Below, piece after piece: positions 50,396 through 58,404 of a stretch of DNA of 64,000 nucleotides. Location of the stretch: the NCBI RefSeq assembly GCF_024347295.1, contig NZ_AP025458.1:1984001-2048000 (forward strand), read 5' to 3'. Each line of letters starts with the position of its first letter. The first letter of the stretch is position 1. Under the pieces are notes generated by a model. It had not been told where the DNA came from, did not search any database, and saw nothing but the letters and a program-made list of their open reading frames with translations. This DNA is from Vibrio artabrorum. Lineage in GTDB: Bacteria; Pseudomonadota; Gammaproteobacteria; Enterobacterales; Vibrionaceae. Made by a program: the position numbers and the translations under genes.

Positions 50396-52291
50396 ATGAA
50401 AATTACAAAAAAAATACCAGATTCATTTAAAACCAAAACAAATAAGATTAATACTCGAGATTTAGTTATCCCGCCTTCAGAAAAAACAAATATTCATAAC
50501 CATCATGACCGAGAATATTGGTCCGTAAAAAGCGGTGAGGGAGTGCTATACTCTAATAATAAAAAAGTAAAGCTAACTTCAGGTGATTACATTGAATTTT
50601 CACCTTTTGAAGCCCATACGGTTGAAAATCTAGGTAACGAAGATTTTTGTTTCACATCCTACTGGTATGTTGACTGGGAGTCTCTTTTAGCAGTGTTCGA
50701 TCAAGAACAACAATTTGACTCAAAGTTGATGATTGAAACGGCGTTCCCAACACCGAATGGACCTCTTCATTTAGGGCATCTTTCTGGAGCTTACTTGATA
50801 TCGGACATCCAAAAGCGATGCTGCGAACTAATAGGTATTGAATACTTCTCATATTGTGGAACCTATGGTCATACTAACCACATAGACAAAACGGCTATTT
50901 GTCAAAAAGTCTCTTATGATAACCTTGTATCAAGAAGTGAAGAAGCTATTTTTACTGCTTTAGAACGGTTCCAAGTAAACTACAATTCCTTCTTACCTCA
51001 CTTTCCTTCTTCTGAAGAGTTTCAGTACTCTAAAAATATGTTTCTCAACCTATTGAACGCATCTCCATTTCTTATTGAACGTGAGGTAGATCATCCGTAT
51101 AGTGAAGCGTCCAAGGAATACGTCTGTGAGAGTTATGTGGCTGGCGGATGCCCTCAGTGCGGAGAAATAACTATTGGCATTGAGTGCGAAAATTGTGGTT
51201 TATATCAGGATGAATGTAATTTGATTGCGCCTTTCCACTCTGTAACAAAAGAAAACCTTGTCCTTAAGCCAGTAAATCGACTTTATATTAAGCTAGAAAA
51301 AGAAATATCAGATAAACTCTTAATACAAATGTATTGTAACAACAATGCAATGAGTCGTGTTTGCTATGATAATTATAATAAATACTTAGATAAAGGAAAC
51401 TTAAAGTATATTCCTGTTTCCTCTCTACGAAAAAAAGGTGTACCTGTATATGGTGAACAGGTTCTTTCTGTAGTAATGGAACGCGCTTTACGTTCTTATC
51501 ATGGTATATCTCAATATCCACGAGCAAATCGACACTTATTTTTCTGTGGATATGACAATATGTGTGGTAGTGGGATGCTACTTCCATATATCTTAAAAAT
51601 TTTAGGTATACCTAATTCTCAATTACCTGTAGGAGTTATCAATAACTTCTGCTTACTCGAAAATAAAAAATTCTCTACCGGAGAAAATCATGCCATCTGG
51701 GCGAATGAGTTCCTAAGTTCGCACCCTTCAGACTTAGTCCGACTTTATCTTTCTTATATTCAATCACCTACAATAAATAGTAACTTCTGCCTTAAAGAAT
51801 TATATAACTTATCAAACCAATTCGTTACATTGCTCATTACTATTTTTGAAGAGTGGAATAGATTAAATACGTATTACACCGGCATCGTTGAAGCCGGACC
51901 TTGGCTGAAACAAGATATTATATTTTATAAAGAGCTCAATAGTTCAATGTCCTTCTGCATCGACAATCTATTAAGTTACGCTTCAAAAGCCACCGTAAAT
52001 CGTGTGATATACTTATTAAAGTCAATTAAAGATTATATTTTTGAAAGTGACAGCTACCGATATAATCAAAATTATCTCAGAACAAGGCTTGCACTTATTT
52101 CCTATGCATATCAGTGTCTGGCATTTTGCTTATATCCTTTGACACCTATAATATCTACTTGCATCTTAGATTGTTTAAATACAGATATCGCCAATTATCA
52201 ATCACAGAAAAACGAGATTCCGGTTATAGAAGGTTTGGATTTTTCTAAACTTATAGAGGAATTAAGTAAAATAAAAGAGGATGTCCTGTAA
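50396..52291 (+). CDS. Cupin/methionyl-tRNA-synthetase-like fusion (hydrazine synthetase type)
   Basis: 631 residues. N-terminal cupin (about 20-95) with metal ligands His34, His36 or His37, Glu40 and His74. Then a class I synthetase-like domain with the HIGH motif as HLGH (125-128, in FPTPNGPLHLGHL), a zinc knuckle with Cys252, Cys255, Cys264 and Cys267, and the KMSKS position as KFSTG (425-429). The C-terminal anticodon-type helical region follows. Fusions of this build (Spb40 in s56-p1, Tri28 in triacsin) use the synthetase part to activate an amino acid and join it to N6-hydroxylysine, with the cupin rearranging the ester to an N-N bond. It has no tRNA-binding appendix and is not the housekeeping MetRS. 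The amino-acid partner cannot be read from sequence. Confidence 0.9.
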   Translation: MKITKKIPDSFKTKTNKINTRDLVIPPSEKTNIHNHHDREYWSVKSGEGVLYSNNKKVKLTSGDYIEFSPFEAHTVENLGNEDFCFTSYWYVDWESLLAVFDQEQQFDSKLMIETAFPTPNGPLHLGHLSGAYLISDIQKRCCELIGIEYFSYCGTYGHTNHIDKTAICQKVSYDNLVSRSEEAIFTALERFQVNYNSFLPHFPSSEEFQYSKNMFLNLLNASPFLIEREVDHPYSEASKEYVCESYVAGGCPQCGEITIGIECENCGLYQDECNLIAPFHSVTKENLVLKPVNRLYIKLEKEISDKLLIQMYCNNNAMSRVCYDNYNKYLDKGNLKYIPVSSLRKKGVPVYGEQVLSVVMERALRSYHGISQYPRANRHLFFCGYDNMCGSGMLLPYILKILGIPNSQLPVGVINNFCLLENKKFSTGENHAIWANEFLSSHPSDLVRLYLSYIQSPTINSNFCLKELYNLSNQFVTLLITIFEEWNRLNTYYTGIVEAGPWLKQDIIFYKELNSSMSFCIDNLLSYASKATVNRVIYLLKSIKDYIFESDSYRYNQNYLRTRLALISYAYQCLAFCLYPLTPIISTCILDCLNTDIANYQSQKNEIPVIEGLDFSKLIEELSKIKEDVL

Positions 52292-52292
52292 A

Positions 52293-53435
52293 ATGAAAAA
52301 ACGTATAGGATTAATTGGCTGTGGTAATCTAGGTTACTCTATTGCATATTACATTGGAAAGCTTGGATTTGACGAATTATATGTACACGACCTTGGAAAG
52401 GAAAAAGCTTTAAAGCTTAAAAAGCAAATATCAGAAATTTTCCCGCTAATGCATGTTGAAGAAGGTATTAACAGTGAAAAGTTGGATGTGGTAATTCTAT
52501 CACTCAGTGGCCCAGCAACTATCGACTTTGTCACTAACCCCAAAAACCACTCATTCTTTAATGGGAATAAAGTCTTCGTAAGTTTAGGCAGGCCGAACTA
52601 TGATGATGAGGCAAGACACAGAAAACTTAACAGCTATCTCGTTGAAAATGGTATTACTTTATTATTTGGTTTTGGATTAGAACCCGGTCTCGTTGAGATA
52701 CTAATGAATTATTTGGGATGGAAGCATCGAGAAGACGAATTAGAGAGCATATACGCTGTTTGTGGTGGTGTTCCGAAGCATCCGACTAATCCATTAAATT
52801 ACGATTTACTTTTCGGTGATCGATTGCCAGCATTAAATCGTAGGGCTTTATTCAAGCTAAATAGTGAGTTAAGTCATTGTAATCGCTTTGACATAAGCGA
52901 AAAAAGATTTGTTGAGGGTGTTGGCATGCTTGAAGTATATCACGATGGGCTATCACCGTACCTCCTTTCTTCGCCTTATATTCAAAAGATCCCAAATATA
53001 AAGCAACAAACTGGTAGGTGGCCTGGATTTTTCAACTGCATGCAAGTCTTAATTAATTTAGGTTTGCTTGATGAAAATAAAACACTAGCTTGTGAAGCCA
53101 CACCTAGTGACTTAACACATTCTATCCTCAAGCGTAGTGGCAATCTCAAGTATAATAAACCTGATATTAGTTTTGTAGAAGTTTCTTGCCAAGTGACCTC
53201 GGGAGAACATTCAATAATTAGTGTTATATCTTCGTTTGATGAAAAAATTAATCTGACAGGAATGGCACAGATGACAAGCTTCATGGCTACATGGACTGCA
53301 TGGTTAGTTTCACATCAAACAGATGTTTGCGAACCTGGATTAATGTTAAGTCACGAATATATAAAAGGCGATAAGACTTGTGATTTACTTGAGTCATTTA
53401 ATAAACACCTAAACTGCGTAGTCAGGTTTTCGTAA
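52293..53435 (+). CDS. Saccharopine-dehydrogenase-like oxidoreductase
   Basis: 380 residues from the ATG at 52293, or 384 from the ATG at 52281 that overlaps the preceding gene; the ribosome site (AAGAGG) does not decide. NAD(P) motif GLIGCGNLGYSIA lies near the N-terminus. The second domain follows the Lys9/carboxynorspermidine-synthase pattern: GFGLEPGLVEILMNYLG, VCGGVPKHPTNPLNY, QTGRWPGFFNCMQVLINLGLLD. Saccharopine dehydrogenases cut or form a C-N bond on the lysine epsilon nitrogen. A lysine-derived hydrazine has the same shape with one more nitrogen, so this enzyme probably oxidises the lysine C6-N bond, releasing a hydrazino acid and 2-aminoadipate semialdehyde. Confidence 0.82.
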   Translation: MKKRIGLIGCGNLGYSIAYYIGKLGFDELYVHDLGKEKALKLKKQISEIFPLMHVEEGINSEKLDVVILSLSGPATIDFVTNPKNHSFFNGNKVFVSLGRPNYDDEARHRKLNSYLVENGITLLFGFGLEPGLVEILMNYLGWKHREDELESIYAVCGGVPKHPTNPLNYDLLFGDRLPALNRRALFKLNSELSHCNRFDISEKRFVEGVGMLEVYHDGLSPYLLSSPYIQKIPNIKQQTGRWPGFFNCMQVLINLGLLDENKTLACEATPSDLTHSILKRSGNLKYNKPDISFVEVSCQVTSGEHSIISVISSFDEKINLTGMAQMTSFMATWTAWLVSHQTDVCEPGLMLSHEYIKGDKTCDLLESFNKHLNCVVRFS

Positions 53436-53593
53436 ACAAACTACAATAGATACGCTAATGTCTAGAATACATAATATGTATATTTCAATTATCAATCTCT
53501 TCAGAGATGAATTAATTATCACCTTGAATTAGTAAAAGAATCAAGGAACACCTTTATTGATGACACCTTGAAATCATAAGTAAAAGGAAATGT

Positions 53594-54823
53594 ATGACTT
53601 CAACTAAATATGTTCCACTTTCCAGTGAAAATTTGATTGTGGTAATAATCCTAACTTTTCTACTTTTTATTGGATTGTTGGGTACAGATATTCATCTTTC
53701 TGCGTTACCGGAGATGATGGACTTCATGAATACCAATCAGCAACTGATGCAATCTTCAATTTCAATTTTCCTATTAGGGGTAGGAGTAAGTTCTCTCATT
53801 TATGGTCCGTTAAGTGACAAATATGGTAGAAAACCAGTTATTATAGTAGGTCTTTTCATTGCAATTTTTGGCAACTTATGGGCTGTTACACTTTCTACTA
53901 TAGAGCCATTTCTGATTGCTCGCTTTGTTCAAGGAGTTGGTTGCGGTGTTTGCATTGCGCTACCAAGAATCGTACTATCAGATATAGTACAAGGTGAACG
54001 TTATGCTATCACCAGCTCTTACATTACTTTGTTTACAGGTCTTTCCATAGTACTTGGTCCAGTTTTAGGGAGTTTCATCCAAAGCTGGTATGGATGGAAG
54101 GCCAACTTCATTGCTATGGCACTAATGATTTTTTTTATGCTAATAATGTATACTTGGCTTTGCCCAGAAACGAACAAATATAAGAATCAATCCATACAAT
54201 TAGTTAATGTATTTGCAAATTACAGGTTAGTTTTACAGAATAAAATATTTTTTTCGGCTACGTTATTAGCGGGCATTGGCATGACCTGCTTTGTGATGTA
54301 TACCAGTTCTAGTTCTTTTGTATTACAGGAGCAGTTTGGGTTATCTCCGACAGTCTATGGCTGGATGTCTGCTTTCGTTGGTTCAGGGTTGCTGATTAGT
54401 CGCTTTCTGCTGCCAAAGTTTATAAAGCGCTATGGTATGAACCAAATGATCCTCACAGGGTTGTTCATCCTGATAATCTGCGGTTCATCTTTGCTTATTT
54501 TTTCGAAACTTGGGTATTTAACTATTGCTTCCTTTCTTTTAAGCGTAGCAGGAATATTCTTCAGTTACACATTCATTGTTCTTTGCGCTTCCGCAATATC
54601 TATGACCCCATTCACAGACAAACGTGGCTCAGCTGGTGCGGTATATTCATGCTCACAAATGGCGTTAGCATTTGCGGTGAACTCGATAGTATCGTTGTTA
54701 TCAGATAATGCTGTTGAAATACTAGGTGTCAGCTATATAGCTCTTCCTGTACTTGGCATATATCTCTTAAGGAAAATACAAAGTAAACAAGATCACATAA
54801 TTTCAGGAGTTAGTTCCTCATGA
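53594..54823 (+). CDS. MFS efflux transporter, Bcr/CflA-like
   Basis: 409 residues, 12 membrane helices. Family text: GTDIHLSALPEMMDFMNT in helix 1 and the loop motif YGPLSDKYGRKPV; later ARFVQGVGCGVCIALPR and VLGPVLGSFIQSWYGWKANF. AAGGA precedes the ATG. By context it exports the cluster product or gives self-resistance. It follows the dehydrogenase gene after 158 bases and overlaps the next gene. Confidence 0.88.
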   Translation: MTSTKYVPLSSENLIVVIILTFLLFIGLLGTDIHLSALPEMMDFMNTNQQLMQSSISIFLLGVGVSSLIYGPLSDKYGRKPVIIVGLFIAIFGNLWAVTLSTIEPFLIARFVQGVGCGVCIALPRIVLSDIVQGERYAITSSYITLFTGLSIVLGPVLGSFIQSWYGWKANFIAMALMIFFMLIMYTWLCPETNKYKNQSIQLVNVFANYRLVLQNKIFFSATLLAGIGMTCFVMYTSSSSFVLQEQFGLSPTVYGWMSAFVGSGLLISRFLLPKFIKRYGMNQMILTGLFILIICGSSLLIFSKLGYLTIASFLLSVAGIFFSYTFIVLCASAISMTPFTDKRGSAGAVYSCSQMALAFAVNSIVSLLSDNAVEILGVSYIALPVLGIYLLRKIQSKQDHIISGVSSS

Positions 54824-55215
54824 TTAATTATCGTCATAACTACCCTCTAGATCCACAAGATGTTGCTAGAGTCTTCGATTCATCTGGTATTATACGACCT
54901 AGCAATAATATTCCTCGTATAAAACGGATGTTAGATGGGGCCAATTTAACATTTTCGGCTTGGGATGAAGATACACTAATTGGTGTCTGTCGTGCACTAA
55001 CAGACTTTAGCTACTGTTGTTATTTATCAGATCTTGCCGTAGACGCAAAGTACCAGGGAAAAGGTATTGGTAAGCATCTTATTAGCATGGTTCAAGAAGC
55101 TATTGGCGAAGAAGTGTCTTTAATATTACTTTCAGCTGCCGGAGCTATAAACTATTATCCACATATCGGTTTATCGAAAGCTGACAATGCATTTATTTTA
55201 AAGAGAAGCCGATAA
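54820..55215 (+). CDS. GNAT-family N-acetyltransferase
   Basis: 131 residues, a compact GNAT. Acetyl-CoA motif A is DLAVDAKYQGKGIGKHLI (about 68-85) and the C-terminal strand region holds NYYPHIGLSKADNAFIL. The ATG overlaps the MFS stop (ATGA), so the two are coupled, a common pair for self-protection by acetylation and export. It may acetylate the hydrazine or amine of the product. Substrate unknown. Confidence 0.85.
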   Translation: MINYRHNYPLDPQDVARVFDSSGIIRPSNNIPRIKRMLDGANLTFSAWDEDTLIGVCRALTDFSYCCYLSDLAVDAKYQGKGIGKHLISMVQEAIGEEVSLILLSAAGAINYYPHIGLSKADNAFILKRSR

Positions 55216-55363
55216 TTATTAGTTCTAACTAATAATTATTAATGGTATTTTTCTAAGGGAGGAGACTTGGTCAGTAATCCTCCCACTGCAACTGTACGCT
55301 CTTGTTTTTGTTGCTCTGTATCCGCCCCATGATCCCACGGGGCGATATTATTAGTGTTTGAAG
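55216..55363. other. Short non-coding stretch after the biosynthesis cluster
   Basis: Contains a G+C-rich inverted repeat, CGCCCC-N9-GGGGCG (55323-55343), without a T run. It may fold in the 3' end of the transcript. Nothing else is seen. Confidence 0.35.
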
Positions 55364-56406
55364 GGCTTTGTTGCTTAATTCAGAGAGAAGACATGCCTGT
55401 CCCATCGTGCTTAATTCTTAAACGATATACTGAGTTTCAAGCATACCTAGCCCTGTAAGCTTATTCGGCGCTTTGATCATAGCGTAAGTCTCGCCAACTT
55501 GAGCGTTGTAGTTTCTCAGGCTTAACCTCCCACCTAGCAACTGCTTCACGCGATACATGGCTGTTTCAGAGAGCGAACGCTTGTGATAACCATACCGCTT
55601 TTTCCACTTCTTGTTAGAGCCGTAGAGCTTCTGACAACCTACTGCTAAATTACGAGGGTGTCCTTGCTCCCAGTCTCATAGCGGGATAAGCGGAACCGCT
55701 CGCTTGATCCGTATGGCATCATGGCAATTCCTTGTGTCATAAACGCCATCACCTGATATCTCAATGATTTTACGACATGTCTGCTTGAGTAAGTTGGGGA
55801 GCACTTCGGCATCGGTTACGTTAGATAAGCTCAGCTCTGCTGCGACTATTTCGTGGGTGCTTGTATCTACTGCGATATGCAGCTTACGCTAGACTCTGCG
55901 CTTCCCATCACTATCATGCTTCTTGACTTTCCGTTCACCTTCACCATAAACCTTGAGGCCAGTGGCATCAATGGCCAGATGTTTTATTGCTCCTCTGGTT
56001 TTGGTTTTAAATGAAACTTCAACTTCTTTAGCTCGGCAGCTTATAACAGGTGTAGTGCGGGCAAACAAGTGGGATGTTAGCCAGCTTAAATACTGGGTCT
56101 AGAAAACCTTGCAGCGATCTCAATGGCATAGAAAAAACGCGTTTCATCATCAGTGCGGTAGTAATGGCTAAGTCGCTGAATCGGCTAGATCTACCGCGCT
56201 TGCCTTGTTTGTTTTGCTTCCACTTGGCTATCGCTTCCTCATCAATCCAAAAAGTCAGAGAACCACGGTTGATTAAGGCTTTATTGTACTGCTTCCAGTT
56301 AGTTGTTTTGTAACGAGGTTTAGACATGAGGCTACGACGATTGATAGGTGTAGCCGATCAGATCGTAGCTTCTAGATTTAATTCCATTGATTTAAGCAAC
56401 AAAGCC
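55364..56406 (-). mobile_element. IS5-family (IS903 group) element, copy 2, full length
   Basis: 1043 bp with both inverted repeats intact: GGCTTTGTTGCTTAA on the left and TTAAGCAACAAAGCC on the right. No 9-bp target duplication is visible in the flanks, so it may have been joined to its present neighbours by recombination with another copy. Confidence 0.9.
55424..56327 (-). pseudogene. IS903-type transposase, copy 2 (C-terminal part destroyed)
   Basis: The N-terminal 99 residues are intact (56028-56327; SKPRYKTTNWKQYNKALINRGS, MKRVFSMPLRSLQGF). After that a frameshift at about 56042, in-frame stops (for example at about 55890) and a small deletion near 55675 break the catalytic part. The damage is the reverse of that in copy 1, whose C-terminal part is open. 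Confidence 0.85.
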
Positions 56407-56459
56407 TAGGTCAAATTATAGTCACGATAACGGACAGGAATGTGTCCGATTTTTCTCAA

Positions 56460-56661
56460 GAGGTATCAGAGAACGCTTGTTGATGTATGAATTAAGAGTC
56501 TTTGTTCTCGAGGAGTACGTTTGTGATGAACTAAATTGCTGCTAAAAGAATTAAGTAGATAAGGAGTGGGATGAGTTATCAAGAAGTGAACATGAAGGAA
56601 GTTTGGGAATTGCCTGCGTAATCCTAAATGAAAATCGCCCGCTGTTGGGTTAGATTAGGAT
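56460..56661 (+). pseudogene. Remnant of a second acetyltransferase (GNAT/ElaA-like)
   Basis: Two frame fragments recall the N-terminal part of ElaA-like GNAT proteins: MYELRVFVLEEYVCDELN (from about 56482) and, after stops, DKEWDELSRSEHEGSLGIAC (from about 56558). Both frames end in stops. It belongs to the island remnant between copy 2 of the IS and the att repeat. Recognition rests on a short stretch of text. Confidence 0.4.
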
Positions 56662-56890
56662 GAGGACAACTTATCTAAAGCCAATAAAGTAAACCACTAA
56701 TCCAAAGAAGCTTCTGTCCAAAAGTGTGTCAGCACTCAGTTTTAGGGACAAAGTTAGTAACTTAACAATCGTATATATCTTGACGTCAAATGGTGAACCA
56801 AGATTTAATCTGTACAATACAAACGATTAAATTGATTTTATAACATAACGAAAAGCTATTATAAAGTAAGCATTTAATTTTTTTGTGTTT
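56662..56890. other. A+T-rich island end
   Basis: About 230 bases without a gene, up to the repeated tRNA end. Nothing else is recognised. Confidence 0.4.
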
Positions 56891-56925
56891 GGGTTCAAAT
56901 CCCTCCACCACATTAAAGAAAGCCG
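56891..56925 (+). repeat. Right direct repeat (attR-like), first half
   Basis: Repeats the tRNA-Ser T-arm, 3' end, CCA and the start of its terminator (GGGTTCAAATCCCT, then CCACCACATTAAAGAAAGCCG), lacking one ATCCCT unit. The rest of the terminator follows the IS3-family element at 58359-58382, so the repeat was split by that insertion. Confidence 0.82.
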
Positions 56926-56979
56926 GGTATTTTGAACTGACCCCCCAATAGTTGGACACCAATTATTGGGGGTCTTTTT

Positions 56980-57488
56980 ATGTCCAAATATAGCCGTGAG
57001 CTAAAATGTATCATTGCTAAGCAATACTTAGATGGCACGTCATCTCTCTACTTAGCAAAACAATATTCAATTTCTTCAAGGCAGATACGGTATTGGGCTC
57101 AAGTCTTTGCTACCCATGGTACTGATTCATTTTACCAACTAAGCATGCCGCGACTGTTCAAACAAAACGAAAAGCATTGAATTTAATGTGGACGAATGAA
57201 TGGTCTCTCACGCACACTAGCGCTGTATTAAACCTCTCATCCCCTGGGATACTCTCTGTCTGGCTCAAAAGATTTAATGAGCTCGGTATCAAAGGGCTCA
57301 AAATGCGCCGGAAAGGAAGACCCTCAATGAAACAGCAACCTCAACGTACCACTAAGCCTGATAATGAAATGACGCTTGAGGAGCTAAAAGAGGAGTTGGT
57401 CTACTTACGAACCGAGAATGCCGTTCTAAAAAAGTTGGAAGAGTTGGAGCAGGAAAAAAACCGTCGAACAAAGAAAAAGCGGTCATAG
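56980..57488 (+). pseudogene. IS3-family OrfA, frameshifted
   Basis: OrfA is split into 56980-57180 (66 codons, SKYSRELKCIIAKQYLDGT) and 57177-57488 (103 codons, with a second helix-turn-helix and a leucine-zipper-like end, EELVYLRTENAVLKKLEEL). Shifting frame by one base near 57140 restores a single protein of about 170 residues, the normal size. Unless this is a sequencing error the element cannot make OrfA or OrfAB. Confidence 0.75.
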
Positions 57489-58327
57489 CTCTAACTCTTA
57501 AAGGCAAGTACCCGTTAAAGTACTTACTACACACTCTACAGCTGGCAAAAAGTGTCTTTTATTATCAGGCTCAAACGAGCAAGCGCCCAAATAGCTACGA
57601 ACGTGAGCTGCGGTTGATAAAGTCAATTTATCATGAACATAAGGGACGATACGGCTACCGCCGTATTCACTTGGAACTAAAAAATCAGGGGTTCGTGCTT
57701 AATCACAAAACGGTTCAAAGGCTTATGGCTCAGCTCAACCTTAAGTCGACGGTCAGGATTCAAAAGTACCGTTCATACCGAGGAGAGTCTGGAACAGCTG
57801 ATCCCAACGTGCTTGAAAGAGATTTTAGTGCGACTCAACCCGACGAAAAGTGGGTAACTGATGTCACGGAGTTCAAAGTCAAAGAGCAGAAAGTATACTT
57901 GTCTCCCGTTGTCGACTTGTTTACTCAGGAAGTGGTTGCTTATAGAGTGGCCAAAAATACCTGCTTGCCGCTTGTCACGGATATGCTGACGGAAGCCATA
58001 TCAAAGCTTAAACCCAACTCAAAGCCAATTATACACAGCGATCAAGGTTGGCAATATCGCCATCGACAGTATCAGAAAAAGGTAGCGGAGAGTGGGTTAA
58101 CGCAAAGCATGTCGAGAAAAGGGAACTGCTTGGATAATGCTGTTGCTGAAAACTTTTTTGCTTTACTCAAAACCGAGATGTATCACAACCAAAACTTTGA
58201 AGACGCAGATGCTCTGATAGAGCAAATTAAAGAATACATAGAGTACTACAATACCAAACGTATAAAAGTGAAACTAAAAGGCCTGACTCCGATAGAATAT
58301 CGAACTCAGGCCTTGAAAGCCGCTTGA
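57485..58327 (+). CDS. IS3-family OrfB transposase
   Basis: DDE integrase-type transposase. The open frame with an ATG spans 57614-58327 (237 codons), but the frame is open and homologous from about 57485 (AVIALTLKGKYPLKYLLHTL), so it is normally made by -1 frameshifting from OrfA at the A-rich AAAGAAAAAG. Catalytic residues are Asp in WVTDVTEF, Asp in IIHSDQGWQY and Glu in DNAVAENFF. Probably not expressed now because OrfA is broken. Confidence 0.85.
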   Translation: MALTLKGKYPLKYLLHTLQLAKSVFYYQAQTSKRPNSYERELRLIKSIYHEHKGRYGYRRIHLELKNQGFVLNHKTVQRLMAQLNLKSTVRIQKYRSYRGESGTADPNVLERDFSATQPDEKWVTDVTEFKVKEQKVYLSPVVDLFTQEVVAYRVAKNTCLPLVTDMLTEAISKLKPNSKPIIHSDQGWQYRHRQYQKKVAESGLTQSMSRKGNCLDNAVAENFFALLKTEMYHNQNFEDADALIEQIKEYIEYYNTKRIKVKLKGLTPIEYRTQALKAA

Positions 58328-58358
58328 CAGAAATGTCCAACTTTACGGAGTCACTTCA

Positions 58359-58382
58359 GAAATCAGCGGCTTTTTTGCATCT
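58359..58382 (+). repeat. Right direct repeat (attR-like), second half
   Basis: GAAATCAGCGG, T run, GCATCT: the distal arm of the tRNA-Ser terminator, continuing the repeat broken at 56925. One base differs from the copy at 46347-46370. Confidence 0.8.
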
Positions 58383-58404
58383 GGTGATCACACAAGCTCA
58401 TCGT

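Larger units (their letters stand above)
46366..56890. mobile_element. Genomic island at tRNA-Ser carrying an N-N (hydrazine) biosynthesis cluster
   Basis: About 10.5 kb lying between the complete tRNA-Ser and a second copy of its 3' end. It holds two decayed IS903-type elements, six same-strand biosynthesis/export genes, and a broken acetyltransferase. The genes are visibly more A+T-rich than the flanks. No integrase, relaxase or phage gene remains, so the element is not mobile on its own. Bases 46371-46483 are a leftover stretch without a gene. Confidence 0.8.
56933..58358 (+). mobile_element. IS3-family (IS150 group-like) insertion sequence
   Basis: About 1426 bp with terminal inverted repeats TGAACTGACC...AGTTGGACA and its partner TGAAGTGACT...AGTTGGACA, beginning TG and ending CA. 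It interrupts the repeated tRNA terminator. A 7-base GGTATTT scar lies before its left end and no clean target duplication remains. Confidence 0.88.

Noticed and set aside
50396..52291. Second housekeeping methionyl-tRNA synthetase
   Set aside because: It has an N-terminal cupin, degenerate KMSKS (KFSTG) and a biosynthesis-cluster context.
46484..56406. Active composite transposon bounded by the two IS903-type copies
   Set aside because: Copy 1 has lost an inverted repeat, both transposases are broken, and no 9-bp target duplication is seen.
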